Assembly (NCBI GenBank): GCA_016179045.1
Contig: JACOSL010000037.1
Span: forward strand, 1 to 64,000
DNA length: 64,000 nt
DNA from: Fimbriimonas ginsengisoli
GTDB taxonomy: Bacteria; Armatimonadota; Fimbriimonadia; Fimbriimonadales; Fimbriimonadaceae
Direction of reading: 5' to 3'
Position numbers and translations under genes: made by a program
Part shown: piece after piece, positions 36,380 to 44,191 of the stretch
Layout of the letters: each line of letters opens with the position of its first letter
How positions within the stretch are numbered: position 1 is the stretch's first letter
The notes under the pieces: generated by a model
The model's input: the letters and a program-made list of their open reading frames with translations, nothing else
The model's database searches: none
Told to the model about the DNA's origin: nothing

Positions 36380-36850
36380 ATGGCAAAACTCGACTTGCTG
36401 ATTGCGGCGTTGGATGCGGCACACTGGGAACTCGGGGAGGCGTTCAAGGGGTTGCCCGATGAAGACGTTTGGAGGCGCGCCCACCCGCGACTTCTGAGCA
36501 TCGGCGAGTTGGCGACCCACGTGGCGTATTGGGAGGACGCCGGCGCGACCGGCGGCACGAGCGACAGTCCGTTCTTGAAGCAGTACGCCCGGTATTACAC
36601 CTCCTCCGTCGAGACGCCACTCGTGCTGGAGTTTGGCGCGGAAGCGCTCTATCGCGAGGTCGAGCGGGTTCACGAGGCGGTGAAAGCGGCCTTGGTCGCG
36701 GCCGGCCCGGACAGTGAAGACAAGAACCCCCATCGAGATGGCTGGACCTGGGGTTATTCCATCGGGTACATGGTGTTTCACGTCGCCTACCACACGGGGC
36801 AGATCTATTCGGTTCGCCACCTGTTGGGACACGAGACCGTCGACAACTAG
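36380..36850 (+). CDS. DinB family protein
   Basis: 156 residues; helical bundle with ELATHVAYWED (first His) and MVFHVAYHTGQIYSVRHL (second and third His), the DinB metal site. Starts at ATG 36380 just after GTCACTATAC, which resembles a -10 region. Followed by another DinB-type gene on the same strand 100 bases downstream. Confidence 0.88.
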   Translation: MAKLDLLIAALDAAHWELGEAFKGLPDEDVWRRAHPRLLSIGELATHVAYWEDAGATGGTSDSPFLKQYARYYTSSVETPLVLEFGAEALYREVERVHEAVKAALVAAGPDSEDKNPHRDGWTWGYSIGYMVFHVAYHTGQIYSVRHLLGHETVDN

Positions 36851-36936
36851 GTTCCGGTCACTGCCGCCCCGAGTCGCCGAGCGTAGCCCATTCCAATCCG
36901 TCGCGACAGGTCACGATCTTGACCCCGGACGCCCGG

Positions 36937-36942
36937 TATGAT
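36937..36942 (+). promoter_or_regulatory. Putative -10 of leaderless DinB gene
   Basis: TATGAT lies eight bases before the ATG at 36951. Confidence 0.45.
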
Positions 36943-36950
36943 GCGTGCCC

Positions 36951-37445
36951 ATGGATGTCACCGAAGCGCTGCTCGAATCGTGGGACCGCCAGTGTCGGAT
37001 CGTTCAGGCCGTCGCCTCCCGAGTTGACGAGTCGAACCGCCATGTGAAGCCCTCGGAAGACGGCTGGCCGCTGTATCACCAACTCGCCCACATTCACAAC
37101 GTCCGACGCTACTGGCTCTCGCAGGTCGCCCCAGAGCGGGCGGCGGCCCTGGGCGATTCCTTTGTGGACGGCTGGAAGACCCCGATCCAAGACCTGGCCG
37201 CGATCAAAGCCATGCTCGAAGCAAGCGGCGTCGCCGTCCGCGAAGCGGTGAGCGAGGCTCTCAAGAAGGGAGTCGGCGCGGTGGGGGGCTACGACCATCC
37301 CGTGCTGTTTCTCCAGCACATGATCTGGCATGAGGGCTGGCACGTTGGGCTGATGTTCCTCGCGCTTCGCCTCGCCGGGCAGGAGCCGCCCGAGGAATGG
37401 GAAGAGTCGCACGTCTGGGGCGAGTGGCGTACCGAAGAGTTTTGA
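36951..37445 (+). CDS. DinB family protein
   Basis: 164 residues; YHQLAHIHNVRRYWLSQ and FLQHMIWHEGWHVGLMFLALR give the His triad of the DinB/YfiT fold. Distinct in sequence from its neighbour at 36380, so the two are old paralogs rather than a recent duplication. ATG 36951 is chosen over GTG 36945 because of the -10-like hexamer spacing. Confidence 0.87.
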   Translation: MDVTEALLESWDRQCRIVQAVASRVDESNRHVKPSEDGWPLYHQLAHIHNVRRYWLSQVAPERAAALGDSFVDGWKTPIQDLAAIKAMLEASGVAVREAVSEALKKGVGAVGGYDHPVLFLQHMIWHEGWHVGLMFLALRLAGQEPPEEWEESHVWGEWRTEEF

Positions 37446-37517
37446 CTTCGGCCCGCTGATTGTCAATTTCAAGAAGTTGCCAACGGTCCGGCACAAGGCT
37501 GCCAGAATCTCCTCCAC

Positions 37518-38054
37518 ATGGCCAGAGTCCGTCGTTTCGCGGTTCTGCTTCTTCTCCTTGTGGCCGGGGTCGGCGCGGTCCTGTTCATTCGACTGCGCAC
37601 CAGGGACCGGACCCTCACCTTCACGCGCGAAGACCTTCAGCGGCGAGTCGCCACCAAGTTCCCATTCGACCAGAAGATGCTGCTCTTCACGATCACGTAC
37701 AGCGACCCCGTCGTCAAGTTGGAAGACGGCAGCGACCGAATCGGGATCGGGCTCGACGCGGCGGCAAAGCTCGCGGGAAGCCAACTCGTCAAGGGGCGGG
37801 TGGAGGGGGATTGGCAGCTCCGCTACGAGCCCACGGAGGGCGCTTTGTATCTCGACGATCCCAAGATAAGCCGATTCGACATCCAGGGCCTCCCGCCGTC
37901 GACCCAAGGCACGATCGCCATGGTGGCGAGGCCGCTCGTCCAGGAGTATCTTCGGCGCGTGCCGGTCTACAAGGTCAAGCCCCGGGAGCGTGGCACGCTC
38001 AGGTCGGTGAAAGTCGAGAAGGGCAGGCTGGTGGTGGTCCTAGGTTCGGGCTGA
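37518..38054 (+). CDS. DUF1439-like exported protein
   Basis: 178 residues. An N-terminal membrane/signal helix (FAVLLLLLVAGVGAVLFI) is followed by TFTREDLQRRVATKFPF and TITYSDPVVKLEDGSDRIGI, the pattern of the YceB/DUF1439 family, which are SYLF/BPI-like periplasmic proteins of unknown role. There is no lipobox Cys, unlike E. coli YceB. A CAGAAT hexamer lies nine bases ahead of the ATG. Confidence 0.7.
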   Translation: MARVRRFAVLLLLLVAGVGAVLFIRLRTRDRTLTFTREDLQRRVATKFPFDQKMLLFTITYSDPVVKLEDGSDRIGIGLDAAAKLAGSQLVKGRVEGDWQLRYEPTEGALYLDDPKISRFDIQGLPPSTQGTIAMVARPLVQEYLRRVPVYKVKPRERGTLRSVKVEKGRLVVVLGSG

Positions 38055-38118
38055 TCCGCTGCCTCAACTTGGCTCCATTCCCGCCGGCATGTGGTTCACT
38101 GTCCGGCAGGCGCCGACT

Positions 38119-38727
38119 ATGGACCAACAAGAAATCCACCAAGTCCTAGACCGCGCCCAGCAGATCGAATCCCAGCAGGGGCTCTCGCTCGAAGGCAACC
38201 CAGAAGTAGACGCCCTGATCCAGGCGGGGGACGAGGTTGGAATCAAGCGGGAATCGGTCTTGCAGGCGCTGCGCGAGCGGATCAGCGTCGTCGATGAGCC
38301 CCTCAAGCTGAAAGACATCGCGTTTGCCCGGCTCCTCGACGGCATCTACCATCTTGGGACCGTGACCGGCCTCGAAGGCGATGTCGTGGAAGTCAAGTTC
38401 AAGAACAGCGCCGCGGCCAGCGTCCAGGCGTCTGCGATCCGCAGGTTCAGAGGTCTTCCCAACGAGCAGGTGTATTGCGAATGGCCCTACCGAGGATGGA
38501 CCCAGTGCGGCATCGAACGCTACGATCCGAAGGACAAAATGGTGGATTTGTCGGGTCCCGGCGGCAAGACCAAGTGGTTCGCTCTCGACGAATTGAGGCT
38601 GTATGACCAACCACCCGTGCACGCTGGTTGGGTGTCGCCGGCGCCATATTGGCACTTGTACGTCGCCGTCAGCATCGGCTCCGCCATCGCTGGCGTCCTA
38701 ATCACCTGGCTCGCGATGCGACGCTAG
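38119..38727 (+). CDS. Tail-anchored protein with Tudor/SH3-like domain, hypothetical
   Basis: 202 residues from ATG 38119, which has AGGCG upstream. The first 70 residues are helical (EIHQVLDRAQQIESQQG; EVGIKRESVLQALRER). The middle holds DGIYHLGTVTGLEGDVVEVKF, a barrel segment like Tudor or SH3 domains. A single C-terminal membrane helix (LYVAVSIGSAIAGVLITWLA) ends the protein, so it is probably anchored with the domains in the cytoplasm. No function proposed. Convergent with the DUF1003 gene, overlapping by four bases. Confidence 0.65.
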   Translation: MDQQEIHQVLDRAQQIESQQGLSLEGNPEVDALIQAGDEVGIKRESVLQALRERISVVDEPLKLKDIAFARLLDGIYHLGTVTGLEGDVVEVKFKNSAAASVQASAIRRFRGLPNEQVYCEWPYRGWTQCGIERYDPKDKMVDLSGPGGKTKWFALDELRLYDQPPVHAGWVSPAPYWHLYVAVSIGSAIAGVLITWLAMRR

Positions 38728-39293
38728 GCGCTGGCATCGGCCGCATCGCCGGTTGGGCTGATACCTTGCTGTATCTGTTCGACCAGCTGCTCCGGGTCGG
38801 TAGCCTCTTGAAGCGCCTCGCTTTCTCTACCCTCGTCCTTGATGCCAAGGTGGTTCATGACCGTCTTCATCATGATCAGCATCTGGCTGCTTTCCTGTTC
38901 GGCGAGCAGATTGATCTGAAGGTCTAGGTGGTTGCGTTGGTCGGCCAGCATCCTCTGCCTGTTCTGGCTGATCAGGATGAAGGTTGAGAGGAAGATGGCC
39001 TCGAGCGAGACCAGCAGCGTCAACCTGTTGAACGGGGGCGGGTCGAAGCGCAGCCCGACGTGGACGACGTTCAGGGCATTCCAGATAAGCCAGGCGCCAA
39101 ACCAGGCGCAATGCACATAGATGAAGAGCGGCCTGCCGCAAAACCCGGCGATCGAGTCCGAAACCCTGTCCGCCCTGGTCCGCGCGTCGTGGGCCGCCCG
39201 TTCGATGCGTCTGATCGCATCGATGTTTCGCTGCATCAGCTCATCCAGTTCGGGGCGAGGGGGGTCGGTCTTCGTGCCCGGTTGCGGGTTCAT
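38724..39293 (-). CDS. DUF1003 domain-containing membrane protein
   Basis: 189 residues. Two membrane helices (FIYVHCAWFGAWLIWNAL and RLTLLVSLEAIFLSTFILI) flank the family's FDPPPFN turn, then SQNRQRMLADQRNHLDLQINLLAE begins a long amphipathic helix. This is the DUF1003 signature; function unknown, membrane location. Confidence 0.9.
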   Translation of the reverse strand: MNPQPGTKTDPPRPELDELMQRNIDAIRRIERAAHDARTRADRVSDSIAGFCGRPLFIYVHCAWFGAWLIWNALNVVHVGLRFDPPPFNRLTLLVSLEAIFLSTFILISQNRQRMLADQRNHLDLQINLLAEQESSQMLIMMKTVMNHLGIKDEGRESEALQEATDPEQLVEQIQQGISPTGDAADASA

Positions 39294-39487
39294 ATGGTGT
39301 CCTTGGGCGGTCTCGGTCCCTTGAATGACGCGATGCGACCTCGACTTTCAGACGTTCTACGGTGAGTCGATCCGGGGCGTTCTTTGGAATCTACCGATCA
39401 CGCGGGCCGCGCGGGCCACAAGTCGACCCCCGTCGACGGTCGCTCGTCACTCTCGCCTCTCTCCACGCTCGCCGCCTTGGTCTGGCA

Positions 39488-39648
39488 TCTTCCACTTGCC
39501 GTGCAGGGGGAAGACGCCGAAGGCTTGCCGAGGCGAGAAGGGGGTGCCTTCTCTCTCGCGCCAAGTTGAGTGGAAGCCTCCACCCTGATCGCCCCGATGG
39601 GAATCGGGACTCGCCGCCCTCCCCCGCACCGCAGGGAAGGGTTCCCGG
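39488..39648 (-). repeat. Family B intergenic repeat, copy 3
   Basis: Same blocks and orientation as 34745-34903: CTTGCCGTGCAGGGGGAAG, GCCTCCACCCTGATCGCCCC, ATGGGAATCGGGACTCGC, CCCTCCCCCGCACCGCAGGG. The gene-free stretch 39294-39746 also holds short ACTAGTCGCT-like repeats at 39684-39750 and no gene that can be supported. Confidence 0.7.
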
Positions 39649-39746
39649 ACTTGCCGAGGACGGCAAGGGCTTAGCCTCATGCCTAGTCACTACCGGCTAG
39701 TCGCTCCCTCCCCCCGTCACTCGTCGCTCGTTACTAGTCGCTGGCG

Positions 39747-40112
39747 CTAGCCTCGCTTCCCCGCCACGTTTTCCGCCACACGCGCCTTGACCATCGCTCT
39801 CACCAGCGATTCCGGCAGGGGCTGGTCGTGAGGAAACTGGACGGTGCTCTTCGAGGTCTTGTACCCCTTCAAGGCATCGACGAAGTCGGCGACCGTGTGC
39901 CCAGGGAAGAACGAGCTGTGGTTCTTGAAGGCGGCGAAGCTGCAGACCATGCCGTGGAACTTGTAGGTCGGGATTCCATAGGCGATGACCTCAGCCGCCT
40001 CGGGCGCCGCGTCGCGAATGATCGCCCGAAGCTTTGCAAGGGACGCGCGGGCGTCGTCGGACGAAACCCGAGCAAGGTATTCATCGACGCTCGCCGGCCG
40101 ATATCTCTCCAC
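39747..40112 (-). CDS. DUF1801 (YdhG/YjbR-like) family protein
   Basis: 121 residues: SVDEYLARVSSDDARASLAKLRAII, PEAAEVIAYGIPTYKFHGMV and SFFPGHTVADFVDALKGYKTSKSTVQF fit the DUF1801/iron-chaperone-like family. Small cytosolic alpha/beta proteins of unsettled role. Confidence 0.9.
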   Translation of the reverse strand: MERYRPASVDEYLARVSSDDARASLAKLRAIIRDAAPEAAEVIAYGIPTYKFHGMVCSFAAFKNHSSFFPGHTVADFVDALKGYKTSKSTVQFPHDQPLPESLVRAMVKARVAENVAGKRG

Positions 40113-40154
40113 AGTCAGAACTTACCAATGGCGGGCTCACGATTTCAACCGCCG

Positions 40155-40160
40155 TATAAT
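40155..40160 (+). promoter_or_regulatory. Consensus -10 ahead of nucleotidyltransferase module 1
   Basis: A perfect TATAAT, 14 bases before the ATG at 40175. No TTGACA-like -35 at the normal distance. Confidence 0.45.
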
Positions 40161-40174
40161 GAGCCGAGTCGGAA

Positions 40175-40369
40175 ATGGCCACCGAGAAGCACCCGTGGGG
40201 CGATCAAGACGAGCAAGGCGTCGACCTTGGGCGCCTGCGCTTCAACCTGCGGCTCACCGACGAGCAAAAGCTTCAGCAGCATCAACGGGCCGCCCGATTT
40301 GTATTGGAGTGCATGATTGCCGCCGACCGTGCCGGAATTCGTAGACCTGCTGAAGGCCCTCAACGCTGA
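40175..40369 (+). CDS. Small helical protein, nucleotidyltransferase partner (module 1)
   Basis: 64 residues. After a polar start comes DLGRLRFNLRLTDEQKLQQ and HQRAARFVLECMIAAD, two amphipathic helices resembling the small proteins that often precede AbiEii/DUF6036-like nucleotidyltransferases. It overlaps the start of the nucleotidyltransferase gene by 53 bases, so the pair is tightly coupled. An antitoxin-like or substrate-selecting role is possible but unproven. Confidence 0.6.
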   Translation: MATEKHPWGDQDEQGVDLGRLRFNLRLTDEQKLQQHQRAARFVLECMIAADRAGIRRPAEGPQR

Positions 40370-40808
40370 AGAAATTCGCTATGTGGTCGTCGGTGGCCTG
40401 GCGATGGTGCTTCACGGCTCAAGCTATGTGACTTTCGATTTCGACTTCGCCGTGTCGTCCGATTCGGCTGATTCGCAAGCCTTGGTCCGCGCCCTTGCCC
40501 CGTTTCGGCCCTTTCCGCCGCAATTCGGATCGGCCAAGCACTTCGTGTGGGACGCGAGGAGCCTCGTCGGGGCGGTGGTCGAACTGTCGACTAGCGCTGG
40601 GCATATCGATATCCTTCGCGTCCAACCTGGGGTGGATTCCTTCGATGGCCTGTGGACGAGGTCGGAACTTCGGTCCATCGGCGACCTGCCGGTTCGGGTC
40701 GCCTCGCTGGACGATTTGATCGCGATGAAGGAGGCTGCTGGAAGACCGAAGGATCTCGATCACCTTCGCCAGCTGCGCGCCCTGAAGGCGATCCGGGATT
40801 CCGCGTAA
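40317..40808 (+). CDS. Nucleotidyltransferase, AbiEii/DUF6036-like (module 1)
   Basis: 163 residues with the pol-beta nucleotidyltransferase core: VVVGGLAMVLHGSS (Gly26-Gly27), FDFDFAV (Asp41 and Asp43 as metal ligands) and a third Asp in GHIDILRV. The C-terminus SLDDLIAMKEAAGRPKDLDHLRQL is the family tail. Start TTG 40317 has GGAG seven bases upstream. Such enzymes act in toxin-antitoxin or abortive infection systems or as RNA/protein AMPylators. All catalytic residues are intact. Confidence 0.85.
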   Translation: MPPTVPEFVDLLKALNAEEIRYVVVGGLAMVLHGSSYVTFDFDFAVSSDSADSQALVRALAPFRPFPPQFGSAKHFVWDARSLVGAVVELSTSAGHIDILRVQPGVDSFDGLWTRSELRSIGDLPVRVASLDDLIAMKEAAGRPKDLDHLRQLRALKAIRDSA

Positions 40809-40834
40809 TGGATGGTTGCTCGACCAGTCGTCGC

Positions 40835-41192
40835 TCAGCGCCTGTCGCTCGGCACCCGCAACTCGTACGCCTCCTTGAGCCACCCGACGACGGCGGCGTC
40901 GATGTCCTGCGCCGAAGCGGATGTCGAGCTCGTTGTGGAACCGGTTCTTGGAGACCTGCTCGGCCTTGACCACCCTCTCGCCGAGCCGCCGCGCCAAGAC
41001 GATCGTGAGGCGAAGGCCATCTTTGCGCGGATGAACGCCCAGGAACGACCCTCCTCCCGCCACAAAGTGCAGCGAGGTCTTCTTCTCCTCGACCTCGTAC
41101 GGGCCGAACGACGCGAGCGCGGCGACGAGGGCTTGATACGCCTCGGCCGCCGCAGCGTTGGCGTTGACGATCTCCGGAGAGTTGATGGTCAT
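40835..41192 (-). pseudogene. DUF5655-type gene, frameshifted
   Basis: The first frame from ATG 41192 reads EVEEKKTSLHFVAGGGSFLGVHPRK and KAEQVSKNRFHNELDIR, typical of DUF5655. At about 40912-40921 the frame is lost, and the proper ending (QDIDAAVVGWLKEAYELR) continues in another frame to the TGA at 40835. One extra base or two missing bases in a GCGCCGAAG stretch explains it. The gene is broken or the assembly has a one-base error. It is convergent with the nucleotidyltransferase gene. Confidence 0.8.
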
Positions 41193-41304
41193 AGGCGATA
41201 TTCTAGCTGGCGTCTCGTGCTAGGATCTTCTGCTGTCTTCGCTAACGTTCAAGCCTGCCAAGCGGAGCCAGGGCAGAGATGCGGAGAGGCGAGCTAAATG
41301 CCGG

Positions 41305-41811
41305 TCACTGCGTTGAAGCCGAGACGGGCCGCAGCGAAGCAACAAGGTCCCGGACACCACTCATCAATACTCCTGCGGCAATAACCGCAAGTATCCACGC
41401 TGGAATGCCATGGTAGCTAGGGCCCCAGCCCATCGGACTCTTGCTCCACAGCCACAAGTCTGGCAGCAAGTACGCCAAGAACGTCCCATACACGATGCCC
41501 ATGATCGCGTGAGTGCAACGCTCGCCCGGCGGGAGCCTGCGAACCTTGTCTTCCTCAACGAAATCCCACAAAGTGATGACTATCTCAGCGGCCAGTATCG
41601 CGAGGAGCAAATACGCGAGCCAACCTCGCCAGGTCACAAAGCCAAGCGATGCAATGATCGCTGCGTAGCAGAAGTCCCTGATGGCATGAAGGCGCAGCTC
41701 CATCTGCGTGTGGTCACCATACGGCAGCTTGAGCTTGTACTCGTGATAGTAAATGGTGTCGAAGGCGCCCAGAGAAGCTTGCACAAGCAATATCCAAATG
41801 GCAATCCTCAT
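41305..41811 (-). CDS. Four-helix membrane protein paired with DUF4166
   Basis: 168 residues with hydrophobic segments at the N-terminus (RIAIWILLVQASLGAFDTIYY), twice in the middle and at the C-terminus (IPAWILAVIAAGVLMSGV). ATG 41811 overlaps the stop of the DUF4166 gene (ATGA). Charged and His residues in HEYKLKLP and HAIRDFCYAA are conserved-looking, but no function is known. Confidence 0.75.
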   Translation of the reverse strand: MRIAIWILLVQASLGAFDTIYYHEYKLKLPYGDHTQMELRLHAIRDFCYAAIIASLGFVTWRGWLAYLLLAILAAEIVITLWDFVEEDKVRRLPPGERCTHAIMGIVYGTFLAYLLPDLWLWSKSPMGWGPSYHGIPAWILAVIAAGVLMSGVRDLVASLRPVSASTQ

Positions 41812-42329
41812 CGGCTCGCAATCCACCCTGAGTATTGGCAAATCGGGCCGCAGCGGGGGCAGCTGACAGTTACATCTAGCTTCCAGCCGCGTTCATCGCC
41901 TTTGGCATTCGCATCGATGATCGGCGAGAACAGAAGGGGCAGCCGGATGCCTAGGAAATAGACGCGCTCTTGATGATAATGAATGCCACCGTCGACGACG
42001 CTAACGCGATGGAGGAAGCGAAATCGCCCTGCCTTCTCGACCAGCATTCCATCGACGATTGAATGGCGACTGCTGAATCGAGATGCCCCAATCCGTCGGT
42101 TCCATTTCTCGCAATCTGACGAGCGCTCGATGACAATGCTTGTCGGCTGTCCGCATCCCTCCTTTGGCAACGCGAGGATCCAAATGAAGAATCGGGCCAT
42201 GCGTCCGGGATGGTGAACGACATCCAGGCTGCCGGCCGCCGCGCATGGCTCGTCGGAGAACTTGCGCAAAGCGCCTTCCACCGAATCCAATGCGGGGCCC
42301 AACAGTTTGCGAAACACTGACTCACCCAT
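41808..42329 (-). CDS. DUF4166 domain-containing protein
   Basis: 173 residues: RKLLGPALDSVEGALRKFSDE, VIERSSDCEKWNRRIGASRFSS, GGIHYHQERVYFLGIRLPLLF and DERGWKLDVTVSCP follow DUF4166. A second DUF4166 gene lies at 52903-53580, also coupled by a four-base overlap to a membrane-protein gene. Function unknown; DUF4166 occurs fused or next to saccharopine-dehydrogenase-like and DoxX-like proteins. Confidence 0.82.
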   Translation of the reverse strand: MGESVFRKLLGPALDSVEGALRKFSDEPCAAAGSLDVVHHPGRMARFFIWILALPKEGCGQPTSIVIERSSDCEKWNRRIGASRFSSRHSIVDGMLVEKAGRFRFLHRVSVVDGGIHYHQERVYFLGIRLPLLFSPIIDANAKGDERGWKLDVTVSCPRCGPICQYSGWIASR

Positions 42330-42446
42330 CAGCTTCCGTAGTCTACTCCTCGAGTTGAGCGGGACATGCCTCCTCTCCTTGACCTACTTGCATAAACGCC
42401 GTCACCCGCACCTCTACGCCGCCTCCAAATCGAGTACGCTGAGCCC

Positions 42447-42596
42447 GTGAAGCGTCCTTCGAAGAAAGACATCGCGGCCGCCGTGGACAAGCTGAAGGAC
42501 AAATCCGCCGGCTCGTTCAGCGCGCGCGAGCCGAACGTGGGCAAGCTCTCGTCCAAGAAGAGTAGCCAGCGAATCCGGAAGAAGCAAGGAGTGTAA
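42447..42596 (+). CDS. Small basic protein (49 residues)
   Basis: Starts GTG, VKRPSKKDIAAAVDKLKDKS, and ends in a run of Lys/Arg/Ser (SSKKSSQRIRKKQG). Very basic, probably nucleic-acid binding or structural. The next small gene begins seven bases later on the same strand. The frame and sharp base-composition change against the repeats that follow suggest it is real. Confidence 0.5.
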   Translation: MKRPSKKDIAAAVDKLKDKSAGSFSAREPNVGKLSSKKSSQRIRKKQGV

Positions 42597-42602
42597 GGCG
42601 TC

Positions 42603-42734
42603 ATGGGCGACAAGAAGCCAAAGAAGAAATCCTCGGGCAGCAGCGACGCGCACAAGGCGAAGCTCATGAAGAGCCAGGCCGAGCGGCCGCCCGCCCCGCC
42701 GAGAGAGCGAGAGAAGGGGCGCGACAAGAGATAA
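42603..42734 (+). CDS. Small basic protein (43 residues)
   Basis: ATG 42603 follows the upstream stop by six bases and has AAGGAG (42586-42591) upstream. The product is Lys/Arg-rich (GDKKPKKKSSGSSDAHKAK, then PPAPPREREKGRDKR) and predicted disordered. Function unknown. It ends at the edge of the repeat island. Confidence 0.5.
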   Translation: MGDKKPKKKSSGSSDAHKAKLMKSQAERPPAPPREREKGRDKR

Positions 42735-42756
42735 CGAGGCGGGAGCCTCCGGATGT

Positions 42757-42926
42757 CCTCCCCTTGAGGCAGGGGGAGGAAGCGTGAGCGGCATGTCCCG
42801 CCGAAGCTCCGGCCTAGGCCGAAGCGAACGCAGGTGGAGGTTCGTCGGCCTGCGCGTTGAACCGAGCACCTCCATCCGGTCTCAGTAAGCCTTCGACCGA
42901 CTTCCCCCTGCACGCAAGGGGAAGAT
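42757..42926 (+). repeat. Family B repeat, variant copy 4
   Basis: Carries CTCCCCTTGAGGCAGGGGGAGG, then GGTGGAGG, CACCTCCATCCGGTCTCAG, AGCCTTCGACCGACTTCCCC and GCAAGGGGAAG. The first half differs from the other B copies. Confidence 0.65.
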
Positions 42927-42951
42927 GCGGATCTGAGCCGCGAGTTCCGCA

Positions 42952-43140
42952 AACCCTTCCCTGCGGTGCGGGGGAGGGCAGTGAGTCCCGATTCCGATCG
43001 GGGCGAACAGGGTGGAGGCCTCCACCCACCTGGGGGGGCGGAACGCCCAAGTTCCGCGTCGCACCCAATCGCACCTCCATCCGGTCTCAGCGAGCCTTCG
43101 ACCGACTTCCCCCTGCAAGCAAGGGGAAGATGCCCGGACC
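42952..43140 (+). repeat. Family B repeat, copy 5
   Basis: CCCTTCCCTGCGGTGCGGGG, GTGAGTCCCGATTCC, TCGGGGCGAACAGGGTGGAG, CACCTCCATCCGGTCTCAG and CTTCCCCCTGCAAGCAAGGG in order. First element of the tandem composite. Confidence 0.78.
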
Positions 43141-43191
43141 AAGTCCGCCAGTTCGACCATCGTTGACGCAATATGTCCACCGGTCAAGCCC

Positions 43192-43371
43192 CTCCGCCTT
43201 GCGGCGGAGTGCCACCCCCCGGTTCGCTCCCACCTTCGCTCCGCTTCGGCGGTCAAGCCGCTCACCAACCCCCGCCTCGTAAGGGCAGGGGGGGTCTTAT
43301 TTTCTGTGGCTCGCTCGCCCCGTCCCGGGTCTCGCTCACCCTTTTTGTTGAGGACGCCATCCGTGGCGTCC
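43192..43371 (+). repeat. Family A repeat, copy 3
   Basis: CTCCGCCTTGCGGCGGAG hairpin, CCCCCGCCTCGTAAGGGCAGG, GGCTCGCTCGCCCCGTCCC, CTCGCTCACCC and GGACGCCATCCGTGGCGTCC. It is joined to the preceding B copy by a TTCGACCATCGTTGACGCA linker. Confidence 0.78.
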
Positions 43372-43458
43372 TTCGGTGACGATGGGGTAACAGAGCGCGA
43401 GACTCGCGAGCCACCGTCCTGAGCTAAAGGGGCCCTTACCGGATCGGCAATTCCGGGA

Positions 43459-43622
43459 ACCCCTTCCCTGCGGTGCGGGGGAGGGCGGTGAAGTTCCGAT
43501 TCCCATCGGGGCGAGCAGGGTGGAGGCTTCCACTCGTCTTGGCCCGTGAGCGAAAGCACCCCCTTCTCGCCTCGGCAAGCCTTCGGCGTCTTCCCCCTGC
43601 AAGCAAGGGGAAGTTGCCCGGG
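43459..43622 (+). repeat. Family B repeat, copy 6
   Basis: Same start as copy 5; the middle differs (GGCTTCCACTCGTCTTGGCC) and matches the copy at 39488-39648 more closely (CCCCTTCTCGCCTCGGCAAG). Second B of the tandem composite. Confidence 0.78.
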
Positions 43623-43675
43623 CTAAAGCCGCCAACTCGACCATCGTTGACGCAGAATGTCCAACGGTCAAGCCC

Positions 43676-43829
43676 CTCCGCCTTGCGGCGGAGTGCCACC
43701 CCCTGCTTCGCTCCGCTCACCGACCCCCGCCCCGGAAGGGCAGGGGTGGGGATAATTCTCTCTGGATCGCTCGCGCCCTCCGGGCGACTCGCTCACCTTT
43801 TCCTTCTCGGGACGCCATCCTTGGCGTCC
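43676..43829 (+). repeat. Family A repeat, copy 4
   Basis: CTCCGCCTTGCGGCGGAG, CCCCCGCCCCGGAAGGGCAGG, CGCTCGCGCCCTCCGGGCG, CTCGCTCACC and GGGACGCCATCCTTGGCGTC. The linker TCGACCATCGTTGACGCAGA precedes it, as before copy 3. Confidence 0.78.
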
Positions 43830-43926
43830 CCTCTGCGAGCAACGGGTTATCACTTGCGGGCGACGCGTGACGAGCCAGTCGTCATGCGGGCCCAACGCGG
43901 CTCATCCCGGCTCGGCATTTTCCGGG

Positions 43927-44090
43927 AACCCTTCCCTGCGGTGCGGGGGAGGGGAGTGAGTCCCGATTCCTATCGGGGCGAGCAGGGTGGAGGCTGGCGA
44001 GAGCGAGCGTCGAAGCGCCGTCACCCCCTTCTCGCCTCGGCATGCCTTCGGCGTCTTCCCCCTGCAAGCAAGGGGAAGGTGCCCGGACCG
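43927..44090 (+). repeat. Family B repeat, copy 7
   Basis: CCCTTCCCTGCGGTGCGGGG through CTTCCCCCTGCAAGCAAGGG, ending in GTGCCCGGACC. It is the third B in the array and is not followed by an A unit. The stretch 42735-44191 has no supportable gene; apparent long frames there are the repeats read in six frames. Confidence 0.78.
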
Positions 44091-44191
44091 GCACCGGAGA
44101 AACACCCATGCCACGTCGCCCAAAGCCATGCAAAGCCATGCACCCCCACCGCAGAGCCATTGCAAAGCGTTGGGTCAAACCTCCGTCGCGG

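Noticed and set aside
36861-37907. Minus-strand frames opposite the DinB and DUF1439 genes
   Set aside because: No family resemblance; they mirror the codon pattern of the plus-strand genes.
40419-41192. A 257-residue single gene on the minus strand
   Set aside because: Only the first 95 residues match DUF5655; the rest is a frame-shifted read through the nucleotidyltransferase antisense.
42882-43660. Long open frames in the repeat island
   Set aside because: They exist in several frames at once because repeats B and A have few stop codons; no domain is recognisable.
42952-44090. CRISPR array in the repeat island
   Set aside because: Repeats are 150-190 bp with similar spacers; there are no short regular repeats and no cas genes.
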